The position numbers and the translations under genes are program-made. Below the pieces are notes generated by a model. The model made no database searches. It saw nothing but the letters and a program-made list of their open reading frames with translations, and was not told where the DNA came from. From an uncultured Eubacteriales bacterium (GTDB lineage Bacteria; Bacillota; Clostridia; Oscillospirales; CAG-272), in the NCBI GenBank assembly GCA_910586545.1, contig CAJUIQ010000005.1:13574-77573 (forward strand): a stretch of 64,000 nucleotides of DNA, in the 5' to 3' direction. Within the stretch, counting starts at the first letter, position 1. Each line of letters begins with the position of its first letter. Positions 1 to 8,517 of this stretch are shown piece after piece.

Positions 1-43
1 ATAAATGCGATATTCCCATCTGTTTTGAAAGAGGTATGGCAAT

Positions 44-364
44 ATGATACGGGAAATTAGAAGTGGAAGACAGAAAAATGACGCGACGTCAATATCTGTT
101 TCCAGTACAAACGATACGGCAAAGGCAAGAAAGAAAAGCCGCGCTGCAGATGCGGCTGCCATTATTTGCGCGGCATTGTGCGCGCTTTCCATCTGTATGT
201 TTGCGGGGCGGGGAGATGCTTCATCTGCGGACGCTGTGTATCAGGCGGTAGGCAGCAAAAATCTTGGTGCGATTACCTACACTCCGCCGGAACAGCCGCA
301 GGAGTGGAGTTTTTGGGAATACTTTGCGGATGTAATGGCCGGTGTATTCGGCTACAATGGCTGA
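44..364 (+). CDS. Small single-pass membrane protein, unknown function
   Basis: The 106-residue product has a basic Ser/Thr-rich N-terminus, one hydrophobic segment at about residues 35-54 and a short acidic, Trp-containing C-terminal part, so it is probably a one-span membrane protein. A purine-rich stretch (gaaagaggt) lies upstream of the ATG. It ends two bases before the start of the SpoIVFB-like protease gene, so the two are very likely co-transcribed. By position it could be a short SpoIVFA-type partner of that protease, but I see no SpoIVFA sequence signature or LytM domain, and the protein is much shorter than SpoIVFA. Function unassigned. Confidence 0.6.
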   Translation: MIREIRSGRQKNDATSISVSSTNDTAKARKKSRAADAAAIICAALCALSICMFAGRGDASSADAVYQAVGSKNLGAITYTPPEQPQEWSFWEYFADVMAGVFGYNG

Positions 365-366
365 AT

Positions 367-915
367 ATGGCGGGACTTCTTTTTTTTGCAGCCGCTCTTT
401 CCATGTGTTCCTCACCGGTGCAGCTTCTTTTTGCGGTTTTACTGCATGAGTGCGGCCATCTGCTTTGCGCATCGCTTCTGCATTGGTGCCGGCCGGCTGT
501 ACATTTGAGCCCGGCCGGTATCGCTCTGCGTTATGTGGGTGTACATCCTCCCTGGCAGGAACTACTTGTATGTATGGCAGGCCCGGCAGTCAATTTTATA
601 GCGGCAGTTTTTTGTCATTGGAGCGGTATGGCTGCGGCGGGATCCGGGCGTCTTTTTCTTTTTTATTGTATAGGGCTTGGAACTGTAAATCTCTTGCCAA
701 TTCAAGGGCTGGACGGCGGCGGAGTTCTTAACGGACTATGTGCTCTGCTGTTTATGCCGGACCGGGCATATCGAATTTGCCGGATGGGATCGCTCCTGTC
801 CGTTTTGTTTTTATGGATGGTCAATGTGTATATCCAAATGAAAATCGGATTTAATTTGTCACTTTTTGCTGTTTCTTTGTATTTGACAGTCACCGTTTTG
901 CCGGAGAGTGCATAA
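367..915 (+). CDS. Site-2 protease family M50 protein, SpoIVFB-like
   Basis: A polytopic, intramembrane zinc metalloprotease candidate of 182 residues. The HExxH zinc motif is present as HECGH near residue 27 in the first hydrophobic region, and the second conserved motif of the family appears as GLDGGG near residue 118, following an LLPIQ stretch. Several further hydrophobic segments fill the remainder. In Bacillus subtilis SpoIVFB cleaves pro-sigma-K in the mother cell membrane; the same role is an inference here, supported by spore genes nearby. The frame is open further upstream (to 166), but that part overlaps the preceding gene. ATG 367, two bases after the upstream stop, is the most economical start, although no strong ribosome binding site is visible. 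Confidence 0.75.
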   Translation: MAGLLFFAAALSMCSSPVQLLFAVLLHECGHLLCASLLHWCRPAVHLSPAGIALRYVGVHPPWQELLVCMAGPAVNFIAAVFCHWSGMAAAGSGRLFLFYCIGLGTVNLLPIQGLDGGGVLNGLCALLFMPDRAYRICRMGSLLSVLFLWMVNVYIQMKIGFNLSLFAVSLYLTVTVLPESA

Positions 916-966
916 AATTTTATCATGGCAGTAGACTGCACGACCTATGAAAGGGGATGAAAATAT

Positions 967-1392
967 ATGAATGATCAAAGCGGAGCCGGATGGCTTCAGG
1001 TAAAGGTAGTGACCGCGAACGGTGCTTTTGGAATTGAAGACGCGCAAGTGCTGATCTTTGGAGTAGATGAAACAGGAGAAGACAGCGGCGTGATATATTC
1101 TTTGCGTACAGATCCGTCCGGTTTGGCGCCCAAAGTGAAGCTAAACGCACCGCCGCGAGAACGTTCACTTACACCGGCAGAGGATGGCGTTCCTTTCGCG
1201 ACGTATCATGTGAAAGTGTCTAAAACCGGATATAACAGTGCCGAAATCGCAAATGTTCCTGTTTTTGATGGAATCACATCTTTACAAAGTGTCAATCTTA
1301 CTCCAGAAAACGAGTTTTCAGCCTTGTCACCGGGATATCCAAAAGAATTTACGAAAATATATGATGTGCCGTCATCGGAGTTGCAGTTATGA
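967..1392 (+). CDS. Beta-sandwich (carboxypeptidase-regulatory-like) domain protein
   Basis: A 141-residue protein with no signal peptide. Residues 8-110 read like a prealbumin/carboxypeptidase-regulatory-like beta sandwich: a start of the type 'LQVKVVTANG', a 'TDPSGLAPKV' turn, a 'YHVKVSKTGY' strand and a closing 'LQSVNLTP' strand. A good ribosome binding site (gaaagggg) precedes ATG 967. Its stop overlaps the start of the next gene by four bases (ATGA), so it is translationally coupled to the SpoIID-like/peptidoglycan-binding protein. A structural role in spore envelope or wall assembly is inferred from that coupling only. Confidence 0.6.
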   Translation: MNDQSGAGWLQVKVVTANGAFGIEDAQVLIFGVDETGEDSGVIYSLRTDPSGLAPKVKLNAPPRERSLTPAEDGVPFATYHVKVSKTGYNSAEIANVPVFDGITSLQSVNLTPENEFSALSPGYPKEFTKIYDVPSSELQL

Positions 1393-2765
1393 TTACCCAA
1401 AGATTACCTTTTATCCCAAATGAGATTACAGTACATCTGGGTCCGCCGGACTCGGCAGCTCCAAATGTTACGGTTCCTTTTGTTGATTACATAAAAAACG
1501 TAGCGTCCAGCGAGCTATATCCTACCTGGCCGGAAAATGCTTTGCGTGCCAATATTATTGCACAGGTTACTTTTGCGCTGAATCGTATTTATACAGGGTA
1601 TTATCGTTCCAGAGGATATGATTTTGATATTACCAACTCTACAGGTATAGATCAGGCGTTTGTAGAAAACAGAGATGTATTCGAAAATATCAGCAATTTG
1701 GTGGATCAGTTATTTAATGTGTATATTAAACGCGAGGGAAGTGTTGAGCCTATTTTTGCCTTGTATTGTGACGGGATACGAGTTCAGTGCGACGGTCTCA
1801 GTCAATGGGGAACGGTAGACCTTGCGGAGCAAGGGTATACCCCTTTTGAAATTCTACAGTACTATTACGGAGACGATATTAACCTGAATTTCAATACGCC
1901 TACCCAGGATATACAAGAAACCTTCCCCGGCCGGGTTCTCAGAATTGGTTCTATTGGTAATGCGGTAAATGTTGCGGAGACATGGTTGAACCGCATTTCC
2001 AAAAATTATCCGGCTATTCCCAAAATAACGGAGCTTGGCGGTGTTTATACGGAACAGACTGCTGAAGCCGTGCGCACGTTCCAGCGGATTTTTTCTCTTC
2101 CCCAAACCGGGGAGATTGATGAGGCGACTTGGTACGCTCTGCAGCGCATCAACGCCGCCGTGAAACGCTTGTCAGACCTGGATTCGGAGGGGGTTTCTAT
2201 TGAAGAGGTAACCGATTTGTTCCCAACTCAGATTGGATTGGGGGCAACAGGAGAAGCCGTGCGGCTTATACAGTATTATTTGAATTTTGTTGCGTATTAC
2301 AACAATCGGGTTCCGTCAGTCAATTTCAATGGAATTTATGACAATCAGACAGAACAGGCCGTGAGAGCTTTTCAGGCGGAATATGGACTTCCTGTTACCG
2401 GCGTGGTAGATATTTATACCCTTAGTATGCTGTATGATATGTATCGTACTTTCAGAGACAGCATTCCTATCGGATATTTTGAAGAAGGCCCTGCTCCATA
2501 TCCTGGATTTCCTATTGGGCTTGGGGAAACAGGGAATGAAGTGCGGTATTTGCAGGAATATCTTAACTTTATTTCCAACACATACACCCAAATTCCAAAG
2601 CTTACCGTGGATGGTATATTCGGACCAGCCACGGAAACAGCGGTACTGGCGTATCAGAATATATTTGGATTGGAGCCCACAGGCATTGCAGATATTGTAA
2701 CATATACATCAATTGTAAAGACGTTCCGCACCTTGCGGGAAGGACAACAGACAAGCGCCGGATAG
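1389..2765 (+). CDS. SpoIID-like domain fused to three peptidoglycan-binding domains
   Basis: 458 residues without a signal peptide. Residues 30-162 match the SpoIID/LytB pattern: 'VASSELYPTWPENALRA' (Glu42 at the position of the SpoIID catalytic Glu), then 'CDGLSQWGTVDLAEQGY' at 134-150 and a final 'ILQYYYG'. SpoIID is a lytic transglycosylase that acts on septal peptidoglycan during engulfment. Three PG_binding_1 repeats follow, at about 182-252, 284-352 and 382-448, each with an 'AVRxFQ...G' type core and a final 'TYTSI/TWYAL' helix. The SpoIID-like part is much shorter than SpoIID itself (about 135 versus 300 residues), so activity is uncertain. It sits between a beta-sandwich protein and another peptidoglycan-binding protein in one operon; a spore-wall role is inferred. 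Confidence 0.7.
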   Translation: MITQRLPFIPNEITVHLGPPDSAAPNVTVPFVDYIKNVASSELYPTWPENALRANIIAQVTFALNRIYTGYYRSRGYDFDITNSTGIDQAFVENRDVFENISNLVDQLFNVYIKREGSVEPIFALYCDGIRVQCDGLSQWGTVDLAEQGYTPFEILQYYYGDDINLNFNTPTQDIQETFPGRVLRIGSIGNAVNVAETWLNRISKNYPAIPKITELGGVYTEQTAEAVRTFQRIFSLPQTGEIDEATWYALQRINAAVKRLSDLDSEGVSIEEVTDLFPTQIGLGATGEAVRLIQYYLNFVAYYNNRVPSVNFNGIYDNQTEQAVRAFQAEYGLPVTGVVDIYTLSMLYDMYRTFRDSIPIGYFEEGPAPYPGFPIGLGETGNEVRYLQEYLNFISNTYTQIPKLTVDGIFGPATETAVLAYQNIFGLEPTGIADIVTYTSIVKTFRTLREGQQTSAG

Positions 2766-2801
2766 GTAATGGCGGCGCATAAAGAGAGAGGCGAAATAGA
2801 A

Positions 2802-3341
2802 ATGGCTTATATTGATATAAATAACGACGAAGAGCGTATTCGTCAAATGCAGAATTATCTCAGAAGGCTGTCCCGCTGGACAGGTGATCTGGCGCTATAT
2901 GTAAGAGAAGACGGTGTATATGGGGCTAATACAAAAAGCGCGGTGCAGCGTTTCCAGCAGACACAGGGGATTTTACCTACAGGAGAGGCAGACCGCGCTA
3001 CTTGGGAGGCGCTTTGTGCCGCACATGATAAACAAAAGGAATATTATGAGGACAGCAGATCTATTCGTCCATTTCAAGGAGGACCCGGGGATCAGATTGA
3101 AATGGGAGAACGCAGCAATTTGGTGTGCATTTTGAAAATCATGCTCAACGAAATAAAATTGTTTTACGACTGTTATGCCTATTTGCCTTTGAATCACAAG
3201 TATGATCAAGCAACTGCAGGCGCTGTTATGGAATTTCAGCGGGTGGTCGGATTGGAGCCTACCGGTATCGTAGATAAGCGTACCTGGAACCGACTGGCAG
3301 AGGAATATGATTTAGCTGTGAAGGAAGGCGGCGCACAGTAA
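2802..3341 (+). CDS. Peptidoglycan-binding domain protein (two PG_binding_1 repeats)
   Basis: A 179-residue cytoplasmic-looking protein made of two PG_binding_1 domains, about residues 9-70 ('GVYGANTKSAVQRFQ', then 'TWEAL') and 100-170 ('ATAGAVMEFQRVVGLEPTG', then 'TWNRL'). ATG 2802 is preferred over the in-frame ATG at 2769 because agagagaggcga lies at a good distance before it. It is the last gene of the operon that begins with the beta-sandwich protein and is followed directly by a strong terminator. It lacks any catalytic domain, so it probably acts as a peptidoglycan-targeting or scaffold protein with the upstream SpoIID-like fusion. Confidence 0.7.
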   Translation: MAYIDINNDEERIRQMQNYLRRLSRWTGDLALYVREDGVYGANTKSAVQRFQQTQGILPTGEADRATWEALCAAHDKQKEYYEDSRSIRPFQGGPGDQIEMGERSNLVCILKIMLNEIKLFYDCYAYLPLNHKYDQATAGAVMEFQRVVGLEPTGIVDKRTWNRLAEEYDLAVKEGGAQ

Positions 3342-3369
3342 AAGAGGGCGCGTACGCGCCCTCTTTTTT
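3341..3369 (+). terminator. Intrinsic terminator
   Basis: The stem gagggcgcgt/acgcgccctc is perfect and is followed by a run of six T. It directly follows the stop codon of the peptidoglycan-binding protein gene. Confidence 0.9.
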
Positions 3370-3389
3370 GATAATCCTTTTTCGAAATC

Positions 3390-3418
3390 TTGCTTTTTTA
3401 TATACGGTTTGTTATAAT
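3390..3418 (+). promoter_or_regulatory. SigA-type promoter of aspS
   Basis: TTGCTT, a 17-base spacer and TATAAT, 45 bases upstream of the aspS start codon. Confidence 0.7.
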
Positions 3419-3463
3419 GTTACATTATAGATATGCTAAGCAATTTCGGAAAGGGATTATATT

Positions 3464-5254
3464 ATGGAAACATTTGAAAAAAACGACAAGCGAACGCATT
3501 ACTGCGGTACCTTGTCCGCTGCAAACGCAGGTGAACATGTCTGTGTGCTAGGCTGGTGCCAGCGTCAGAGAGACTTGGGCGGACTGATTTTTATCGATCT
3601 GCGGGACCGAACGGGAATCGTGCAGCTTGCCTTTGATGAAAATACAGATAAAGTCGTTTTTGATAAAGCCTTTTCTGCACGTTCGGAATTTGTGCTGTGC
3701 GCGAAGGGCGTTGTCCGGCCCAGAGGAGAGGGCGCTGTCAATGATCAGCTTGCTACCGGACAAATTGAAATCGCAGTGGAAGATTTGAAAGTGTTGTCAG
3801 ACGCCAAAACGCCGCCTTTTCCGATTGTGGAAAATAGCACTACTAACAGCGAAACGCGCATGCTCTACCGCTTTTTAGATTTGCGCCGGCCTGATATGCA
3901 ATATAATATCATGGCCCGTAGTAGAATCAGCGGCATTGCCCGGCAGTATTTCGCGGAAAACGGTTTTATAGATATCGAAACGCCAACCCTGATAAAGCCG
4001 ACTCCGGAAGGCGCTAGAGACTATTTGGTACCTTCCAGAGTACATCCCGGATGTTTTTACGCGCTGCCCCAATCGCCCCAGTTGTACAAGCAAATGTTGA
4101 TGTACGCTGGGTTTGATCGATATTTTCAGATTGCACGCTGCTATCGGGATGAGGATCTCCGTGCAGACCGGCAGCCGGAGTTTACACAGATAGATTTGGA
4201 AATGTCCTTTGCGGATGAAGAGGATATCATTCGTCTAAACGAAGGCTTTTTAAAACGTGTCTTTCAGGACTTTATGCAGCTTCCTCTGGAAACACCTTTT
4301 CCCAGAATCACTTATGCAGAGGCGATGCGCCGCTTTGGAAGCGATAAACCGGATACCCGGTTTGGCATGGAACTATGTGATTTGTCCCATGTGGTAAAGG
4401 ATTGCGGATTTTCTGTTTTTGCCGATTGTGTGAAAAACGGCGGAAGCGTGCGCGGTATCAACGTGCCCGGCGGGGCGTCTATGTCCAGAAAGGAAATAGA
4501 TTCTCTGACAGAATTTGTAAAGACTTACGGTGCGAAGGGACTTGCCTGGTACAAAAACGCCTCGACGCCGTCGTCCTCTTTTGCAAAATTTTTGAGCGAA
4601 GAAGAAACAAACTCGATTTTACATACTATCGGTGCTGGCGCAGGAGATCTGGTGCTGATCGTAGCTGCAAAGGACAAAGTGGTGTTTGATTCTTTAGGAG
4701 CGCTTCGCTGCGAGATTGCAAAGCGTCTTAGTATGATCGAAAAAGGCCGGTACGATTTTCTCTGGGTTACTGAATTTCCTTTATTTGAATATGATGAAGA
4801 AGACGGCAGATACTATTCCAAACACCATCCTTTTACTATGCCTATGGAAGAAGATATGGAGAAACTTACATCGGATCCCGGCGCTGTTCGTTCCCGCGCA
4901 TATGATATAGTGCTTAATGGTACGGAACTGGGCGGAGGTTCTGTCCGTGTACATACTGTGGAGCGGCAGAAGCAGATGTTTGCGGCGCTTGGCATTTCTG
5001 AAAAGGAGGCGGAGGAGAAGTTCGGATTCCTTCTTCGCGCGCTTCATTACGGTATCCCGCCTCATTTGGGACTGGCCTTTGGATTGGACCGTTTAGTGGC
5101 GCTGCTTTTGGGCACGGAGGATATCCGTGAAGTAATCGCGTTCCCAAAGGTGCAAAATGCATCGGAACCAATGTCCGGATGCCCAAGTGCGCCTGATGAT
5201 GCGGCGTTAGAAGAGCTTTCCCTGCAGATTTGTACTGAAATGGAAAACATATGA
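3464..5254 (+). CDS. aspS: Aspartyl-tRNA synthetase
   Basis: Charges tRNA-Asp with aspartate in the cytoplasm. The 596 residues have the bacterial AspRS layout: an N-terminal OB-fold anticodon-binding domain (about 10-110, with 'GLIFIDLRDRTGIVQ'), the class II core (motif 1 near 'FIDIETPTLIKPTPEGARDY', motif 2 'RCYRDEDLRADRQPEFTQID'), a GAD insertion in the middle, and motif 3 'GLAFGLDRLVALLLG' near the C-terminus. Length is typical of the family. ATG 3464 follows gaaagggat. It lies between its own promoter and a weak hairpin, so it is probably monocistronic. No T-box was found ahead of it. It could be a non-discriminating enzyme; that cannot be decided here. Confidence 0.97.
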   Translation: METFEKNDKRTHYCGTLSAANAGEHVCVLGWCQRQRDLGGLIFIDLRDRTGIVQLAFDENTDKVVFDKAFSARSEFVLCAKGVVRPRGEGAVNDQLATGQIEIAVEDLKVLSDAKTPPFPIVENSTTNSETRMLYRFLDLRRPDMQYNIMARSRISGIARQYFAENGFIDIETPTLIKPTPEGARDYLVPSRVHPGCFYALPQSPQLYKQMLMYAGFDRYFQIARCYRDEDLRADRQPEFTQIDLEMSFADEEDIIRLNEGFLKRVFQDFMQLPLETPFPRITYAEAMRRFGSDKPDTRFGMELCDLSHVVKDCGFSVFADCVKNGGSVRGINVPGGASMSRKEIDSLTEFVKTYGAKGLAWYKNASTPSSSFAKFLSEEETNSILHTIGAGAGDLVLIVAAKDKVVFDSLGALRCEIAKRLSMIEKGRYDFLWVTEFPLFEYDEEDGRYYSKHHPFTMPMEEDMEKLTSDPGAVRSRAYDIVLNGTELGGGSVRVHTVERQKQMFAALGISEKEAEEKFGFLLRALHYGIPPHLGLAFGLDRLVALLLGTEDIREVIAFPKVQNASEPMSGCPSAPDDAALEELSLQICTEMENI

Positions 5255-5267
5255 AATTAGGCAAATA

Positions 5268-5295
5268 AAAATGCAGGAAATTATTTCCTCACATT
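5268..5295 (+). terminator. Weak hairpin after aspS
   Basis: aggaaat/atttcct stem with extra flanking pairs (aaatg/cattt) and only a short T run. It may end the aspS transcript. Confidence 0.35.
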
Positions 5296-5347
5296 TGCTG
5301 GTTTATGAATGTAATGAAAAAAACTTCAAAAAAAGCACCAAAATATA

Positions 5348-5376
5348 TTGAATTTTTTGACTGACCATGGTATAAT
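5348..5376 (+). promoter_or_regulatory. Promoter of CBM9-like/dockerin gene with overlapping palindrome
   Basis: TTGAAT, a 17-base spacer and TATAAT, preceded by A-tracts. The -10 box sits inside an inverted repeat, ATGGTA-taattc-TACCAT (5367-5384), a possible operator. The A-tract plus TTGA-N17 design resembles the promoters of the four DUF4838 genes. Confidence 0.75.
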
Positions 5377-5438
5377 TCTACCATACAGGAACAGTTATTA
5401 AATTTTGTTGTTCCGATTATTATTAGGAGGATTAGAAA

Positions 5439-8087
5439 ATGAGAAGATCTTTATCTCTCGTTTTAGTAGCGGCAATGCTGCTGTCTATGGTGATTTTCAC
5501 TATTCCCAGTGCATCCGCGGCTACAGAAAAGCCTAAGCTTGACTGGGGCAATGCTTATGCCACAGCGTATCGCTTCGGCGGAGAAGTATATTATTATGAA
5601 GTTACCGGGGCAGGTAGCTATGCTGATGCTAAACCTTCCAGTGACGGCGAGCTGGTTAACGATGAAATTAGTCCTTCAACAGATGATGTAATTAAGTTGG
5701 ACGGCGCAATTGATGAAGGAGAATGGGGCAAGCCCGCTCTTTCCATTAGCTCTGAATATGCTTCTCAGTTTAGTGGTAAGAACGGTCAGAAAAATGTGAA
5801 TATTGATTCTCCTTCCAAGGAAAATACATATTTCCAAACAAACTTTAAGCATGCTCAGCTTAAGAATCTTACTTTTGACCCTCTGCAGTTTGACGCGTAT
5901 TTCCTGTGGGATGATGACTATTTCTACATGGCTGTAGACGTTTTGGACTTGGACGGCCATATTAACTCAAAGGATTCATCAAAAACGGAAGGCGCATGGA
6001 ACGGCGATGCTGTTCAGTTCAGACTGGACCCGGACGGCCCGAACTCCATTAAAGATGGTGAAGGCTATGACGGAAAGCTCAATCCCTTCCCTTGGAAACG
6101 TATGAAGTATAATTGGCAGGATACCTATTCTGAATTTCCAAACTTTATCATCTCTCTTACGCAGGATATAAAAACGCAAAAGGTATTTGTAGAGCGTTGG
6201 GATGCTGCTAAACGCTACAATGTTGTGGAAGTTCCCCCGGCTAAACCAGGAGACGAGGTGACCTATACAGGTTCTGAGTCGGATGTTTCACAAGGTGTAG
6301 GCGAGTATGGATGGGGTCCTGTATATGCTTCTGTAACAACAGTAGAGGATCCTGATTATGATGCTGAACTTTGGTTCCGGACCCGCACGCAGTATGAAAT
6401 CGCGATTCCGTGGGAATACATGGACAGCGCTAAGGAGATTATTGAATCCGGAGAATATTTTGAACCGGAAGTCGGTATGCAGCTTGGTATGTCTTTGGCG
6501 TTGATGAACGGACAGTTTAGTGTTGGCGGCGACTATGACTCCGATTTGGAATGGGGTAATGGTGTAACGAGAGATGCAAGCTACCATCACTACGAAGTTG
6601 CCGGCGGCTCTAACTGTTTGGTACTGGATGGTACAGATTTCAGAGATGCAGACATCTGCACCCATGAAACTTTTAAAGCTCCTACCTGTGAAAATGGATA
6701 CAAGTGTACAAATTGTGGATACGAAAAAGGTCATAGTCTTGGCCACGTATACGAATACTCTGAAGCAGCGCTTCCTACGGCTGATACTGTGGGTGGCATG
6801 ACAGGTACTTGTACAAGACCTGGCTGCGGATATATTGTTAAGAAGTTTATTCCTAAGACACAATATGAAAAGATTGGCTCCTTTACCGAAGACCAAACGA
6901 ATTTGAAAGCGCTGCCGGATTACTTTGATGTTTCTGATACAGAAGAAGGAGAAACCGGCTGGAACAAACTGTGGGCATATGCAGATGGTTCTTTATACAA
7001 GGATGAAAACGGCAAGACAAGAGGTTCTTACGAAGTTTGGAACGGTCAGGCTGTGTCTAACTTGACACAGTTGAACTTTACAGGTACGGCTTTCTGGGAA
7101 GACGAGGCCGACGACATGCTGTCCTGGAGCTATTCTATGGATGTAAACCTGCAGGGCTACAGCTTCCCGAAAGCGGACGATCCTCAGGATGCCAATACCA
7201 ACAATATGGTAGGCGAAAGTGGATATACTTCTGGTATCTATATGTGTTATGGCGGAAATGAAAAGAACGGTTATTATGGCGGTCTTTGCTATATTCCTGA
7301 CGAGGATCAGTACTATTTTGCAATTTTCCGCGGAAACCGTACGGAATCTACAAAGGTTCATTCCACAGAGCAGATGGAAAAATGGGCAATTGCCTATAAT
7401 AAAGTTGACAAGGCCACTGCTGAAGAACTTATTTCCTTTAATGAATGGCACACCCTGAAAGTCGTTTATGATGATATCACCCAGTCCTCCTTTGTATTTT
7501 GGGATGGTGAACTGATGGTATCTGCATTTACTGAACTTAGAAAGCATGTCAGAAACGATAATAAGAACGCTCCGGTTATGAGAACATTTGACGTTCAGTT
7601 CTATGCAAAGAACATTGAAGTTGAACGTCTGCGGAGTGAAGATCCTATTCCTGACTGGAACAATAAGCCGGAAGAACCCGGCCCTGGTGGAGATTACACA
7701 GTAACGATCAATGGCCAGGAGTCGAATTATTCTGCTGGAGATCAGGTAACCATTAAGGCAGACGCTTTCTATGTAAAAGATAAGCTGGGTTATCGTTTCG
7801 CAACTTGGAGCGGTGATGTAGACGCACTTGCTGATGCAACCCAAAATGAAACTACTTTTACAATGCCTGCAAAGAATGTTACAATTACTGCAGAATATAT
7901 TTTGATTGGCGATACGAATGGTGATGGAGTACTTGCTCCCGCCGATGCTCTTCTAGTTGCCAGAATGGCAGCAGGAAATATGCCGATGGCATCTGCCGGC
8001 GATATTAACGGCGACGGCGATGTAACTTCTGCGGATGTTATTCTCATGAAACGCTATCTCGTAGATAGTTATATTCCTACAAAATAA
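5439..8087 (+). CDS. Secreted CBM9-like / jelly-roll protein with C-terminal dockerin
   Basis: An 882-residue exported protein. It has a signal peptide (about 1-27, ending in 'SASA'), a CBM9-like carbohydrate-binding domain at about 85-405 ('LDGAIDEGEW', 'YFYMAVDVLD', 'DAVQFRLDPDG'), a short Cys-rich repeat at about 408-460 ('CTNCGYEKGH', 'CTRPGCGYIV'), a concanavalin-like jelly roll at about 470-735, an InlB-type beta repeat at about 752-822 and a C-terminal type I dockerin ('GDTNGDGVLAPADAL' and 'GDINGDGDVTSADVI' calcium loops). There is no recognisable catalytic domain. It probably binds polysaccharide and docks onto a cohesin scaffold; a candidate scaffold is the 43.9 kb gene. It is monocistronic between its promoter and a strong terminator, and its RBS (aggaggatt) is good. 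Confidence 0.85.
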   Translation: MRRSLSLVLVAAMLLSMVIFTIPSASAATEKPKLDWGNAYATAYRFGGEVYYYEVTGAGSYADAKPSSDGELVNDEISPSTDDVIKLDGAIDEGEWGKPALSISSEYASQFSGKNGQKNVNIDSPSKENTYFQTNFKHAQLKNLTFDPLQFDAYFLWDDDYFYMAVDVLDLDGHINSKDSSKTEGAWNGDAVQFRLDPDGPNSIKDGEGYDGKLNPFPWKRMKYNWQDTYSEFPNFIISLTQDIKTQKVFVERWDAAKRYNVVEVPPAKPGDEVTYTGSESDVSQGVGEYGWGPVYASVTTVEDPDYDAELWFRTRTQYEIAIPWEYMDSAKEIIESGEYFEPEVGMQLGMSLALMNGQFSVGGDYDSDLEWGNGVTRDASYHHYEVAGGSNCLVLDGTDFRDADICTHETFKAPTCENGYKCTNCGYEKGHSLGHVYEYSEAALPTADTVGGMTGTCTRPGCGYIVKKFIPKTQYEKIGSFTEDQTNLKALPDYFDVSDTEEGETGWNKLWAYADGSLYKDENGKTRGSYEVWNGQAVSNLTQLNFTGTAFWEDEADDMLSWSYSMDVNLQGYSFPKADDPQDANTNNMVGESGYTSGIYMCYGGNEKNGYYGGLCYIPDEDQYYFAIFRGNRTESTKVHSTEQMEKWAIAYNKVDKATAEELISFNEWHTLKVVYDDITQSSFVFWDGELMVSAFTELRKHVRNDNKNAPVMRTFDVQFYAKNIEVERLRSEDPIPDWNNKPEEPGPGGDYTVTINGQESNYSAGDQVTIKADAFYVKDKLGYRFATWSGDVDALADATQNETTFTMPAKNVTITAEYILIGDTNGDGVLAPADALLVARMAAGNMPMASAGDINGDGDVTSADVILMKRYLVDSYIPTK

Positions 8088-8100
8088 GTTTTGCAAACGA

Positions 8101-8136
8101 AAAAAGTTCCCACAGAATTTTTGTGGGAACTTTTTT
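8101..8136. terminator. Bidirectional terminator between dockerin gene and spoVAE
   Basis: aaaaagttcccaca/tgtgggaactttttt hairpin with A and T runs on both sides, so it can serve both converging genes. Confidence 0.9.
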
Positions 8137-8137
8137 A

Positions 8138-8506
8138 TTATCGTTTTCGTTTGTCGCGAAAGCAAATTGCAGCAAGTAAACCAAAGATCAGCGCAGCGGC
8201 AATGCCTGCGGCAGCGGCGCTGATTCCACCGGTAAGCGCTCCCATAAGGCCATTCTTATCTACTTCTTCTCGAATCCCTTTTGCAATCAAATATCCAAAT
8301 CCGGTGAGCGGTGTAGACGCACCTGCCCCCGCAAAATCAATAAGATATTTATAAATTCCACATCCGCCTAAAATTACACCGGCAACTACATATGATACTA
8401 GAATTCGGGCAGGCGTCAGTTTCGTTTTATCAATCAGGATTTGTGCGATAACACATAGAAGTCCCCCTACCAGGAAGGCCCAAATATATGGTAGTATAAT
8501 ATCCAT
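8138..8506 (-). CDS. spoVAE: Stage V sporulation protein AE
   Basis: A 122-residue hydrophobic protein of the SpoVA channel, which moves calcium-dipicolinate across the inner spore membrane. The sequence begins 'MDIILPYIWAFLVGG', has the SpoVAC/AE family motif 'FAGAGASTPLTGFGYLIAKG' near the middle and ends in basic residues. The start at 8506 is chosen over a longer open frame because taaaggag lies just ahead of it, overlapping the spoVAD stop codon, which implies coupled translation. It is the last gene of a minus-strand spoVAC-spoVAD-spoVAE operon; no spoVAA, spoVAB or spoVAF is in the window. Confidence 0.92.
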   Translation of the reverse strand: MDIILPYIWAFLVGGLLCVIAQILIDKTKLTPARILVSYVVAGVILGGCGIYKYLIDFAGAGASTPLTGFGYLIAKGIREEVDKNGLMGALTGGISAAAAGIAAALIFGLLAAICFRDKRKR

Positions 8507-8517
8507 TATTTTCTCCT

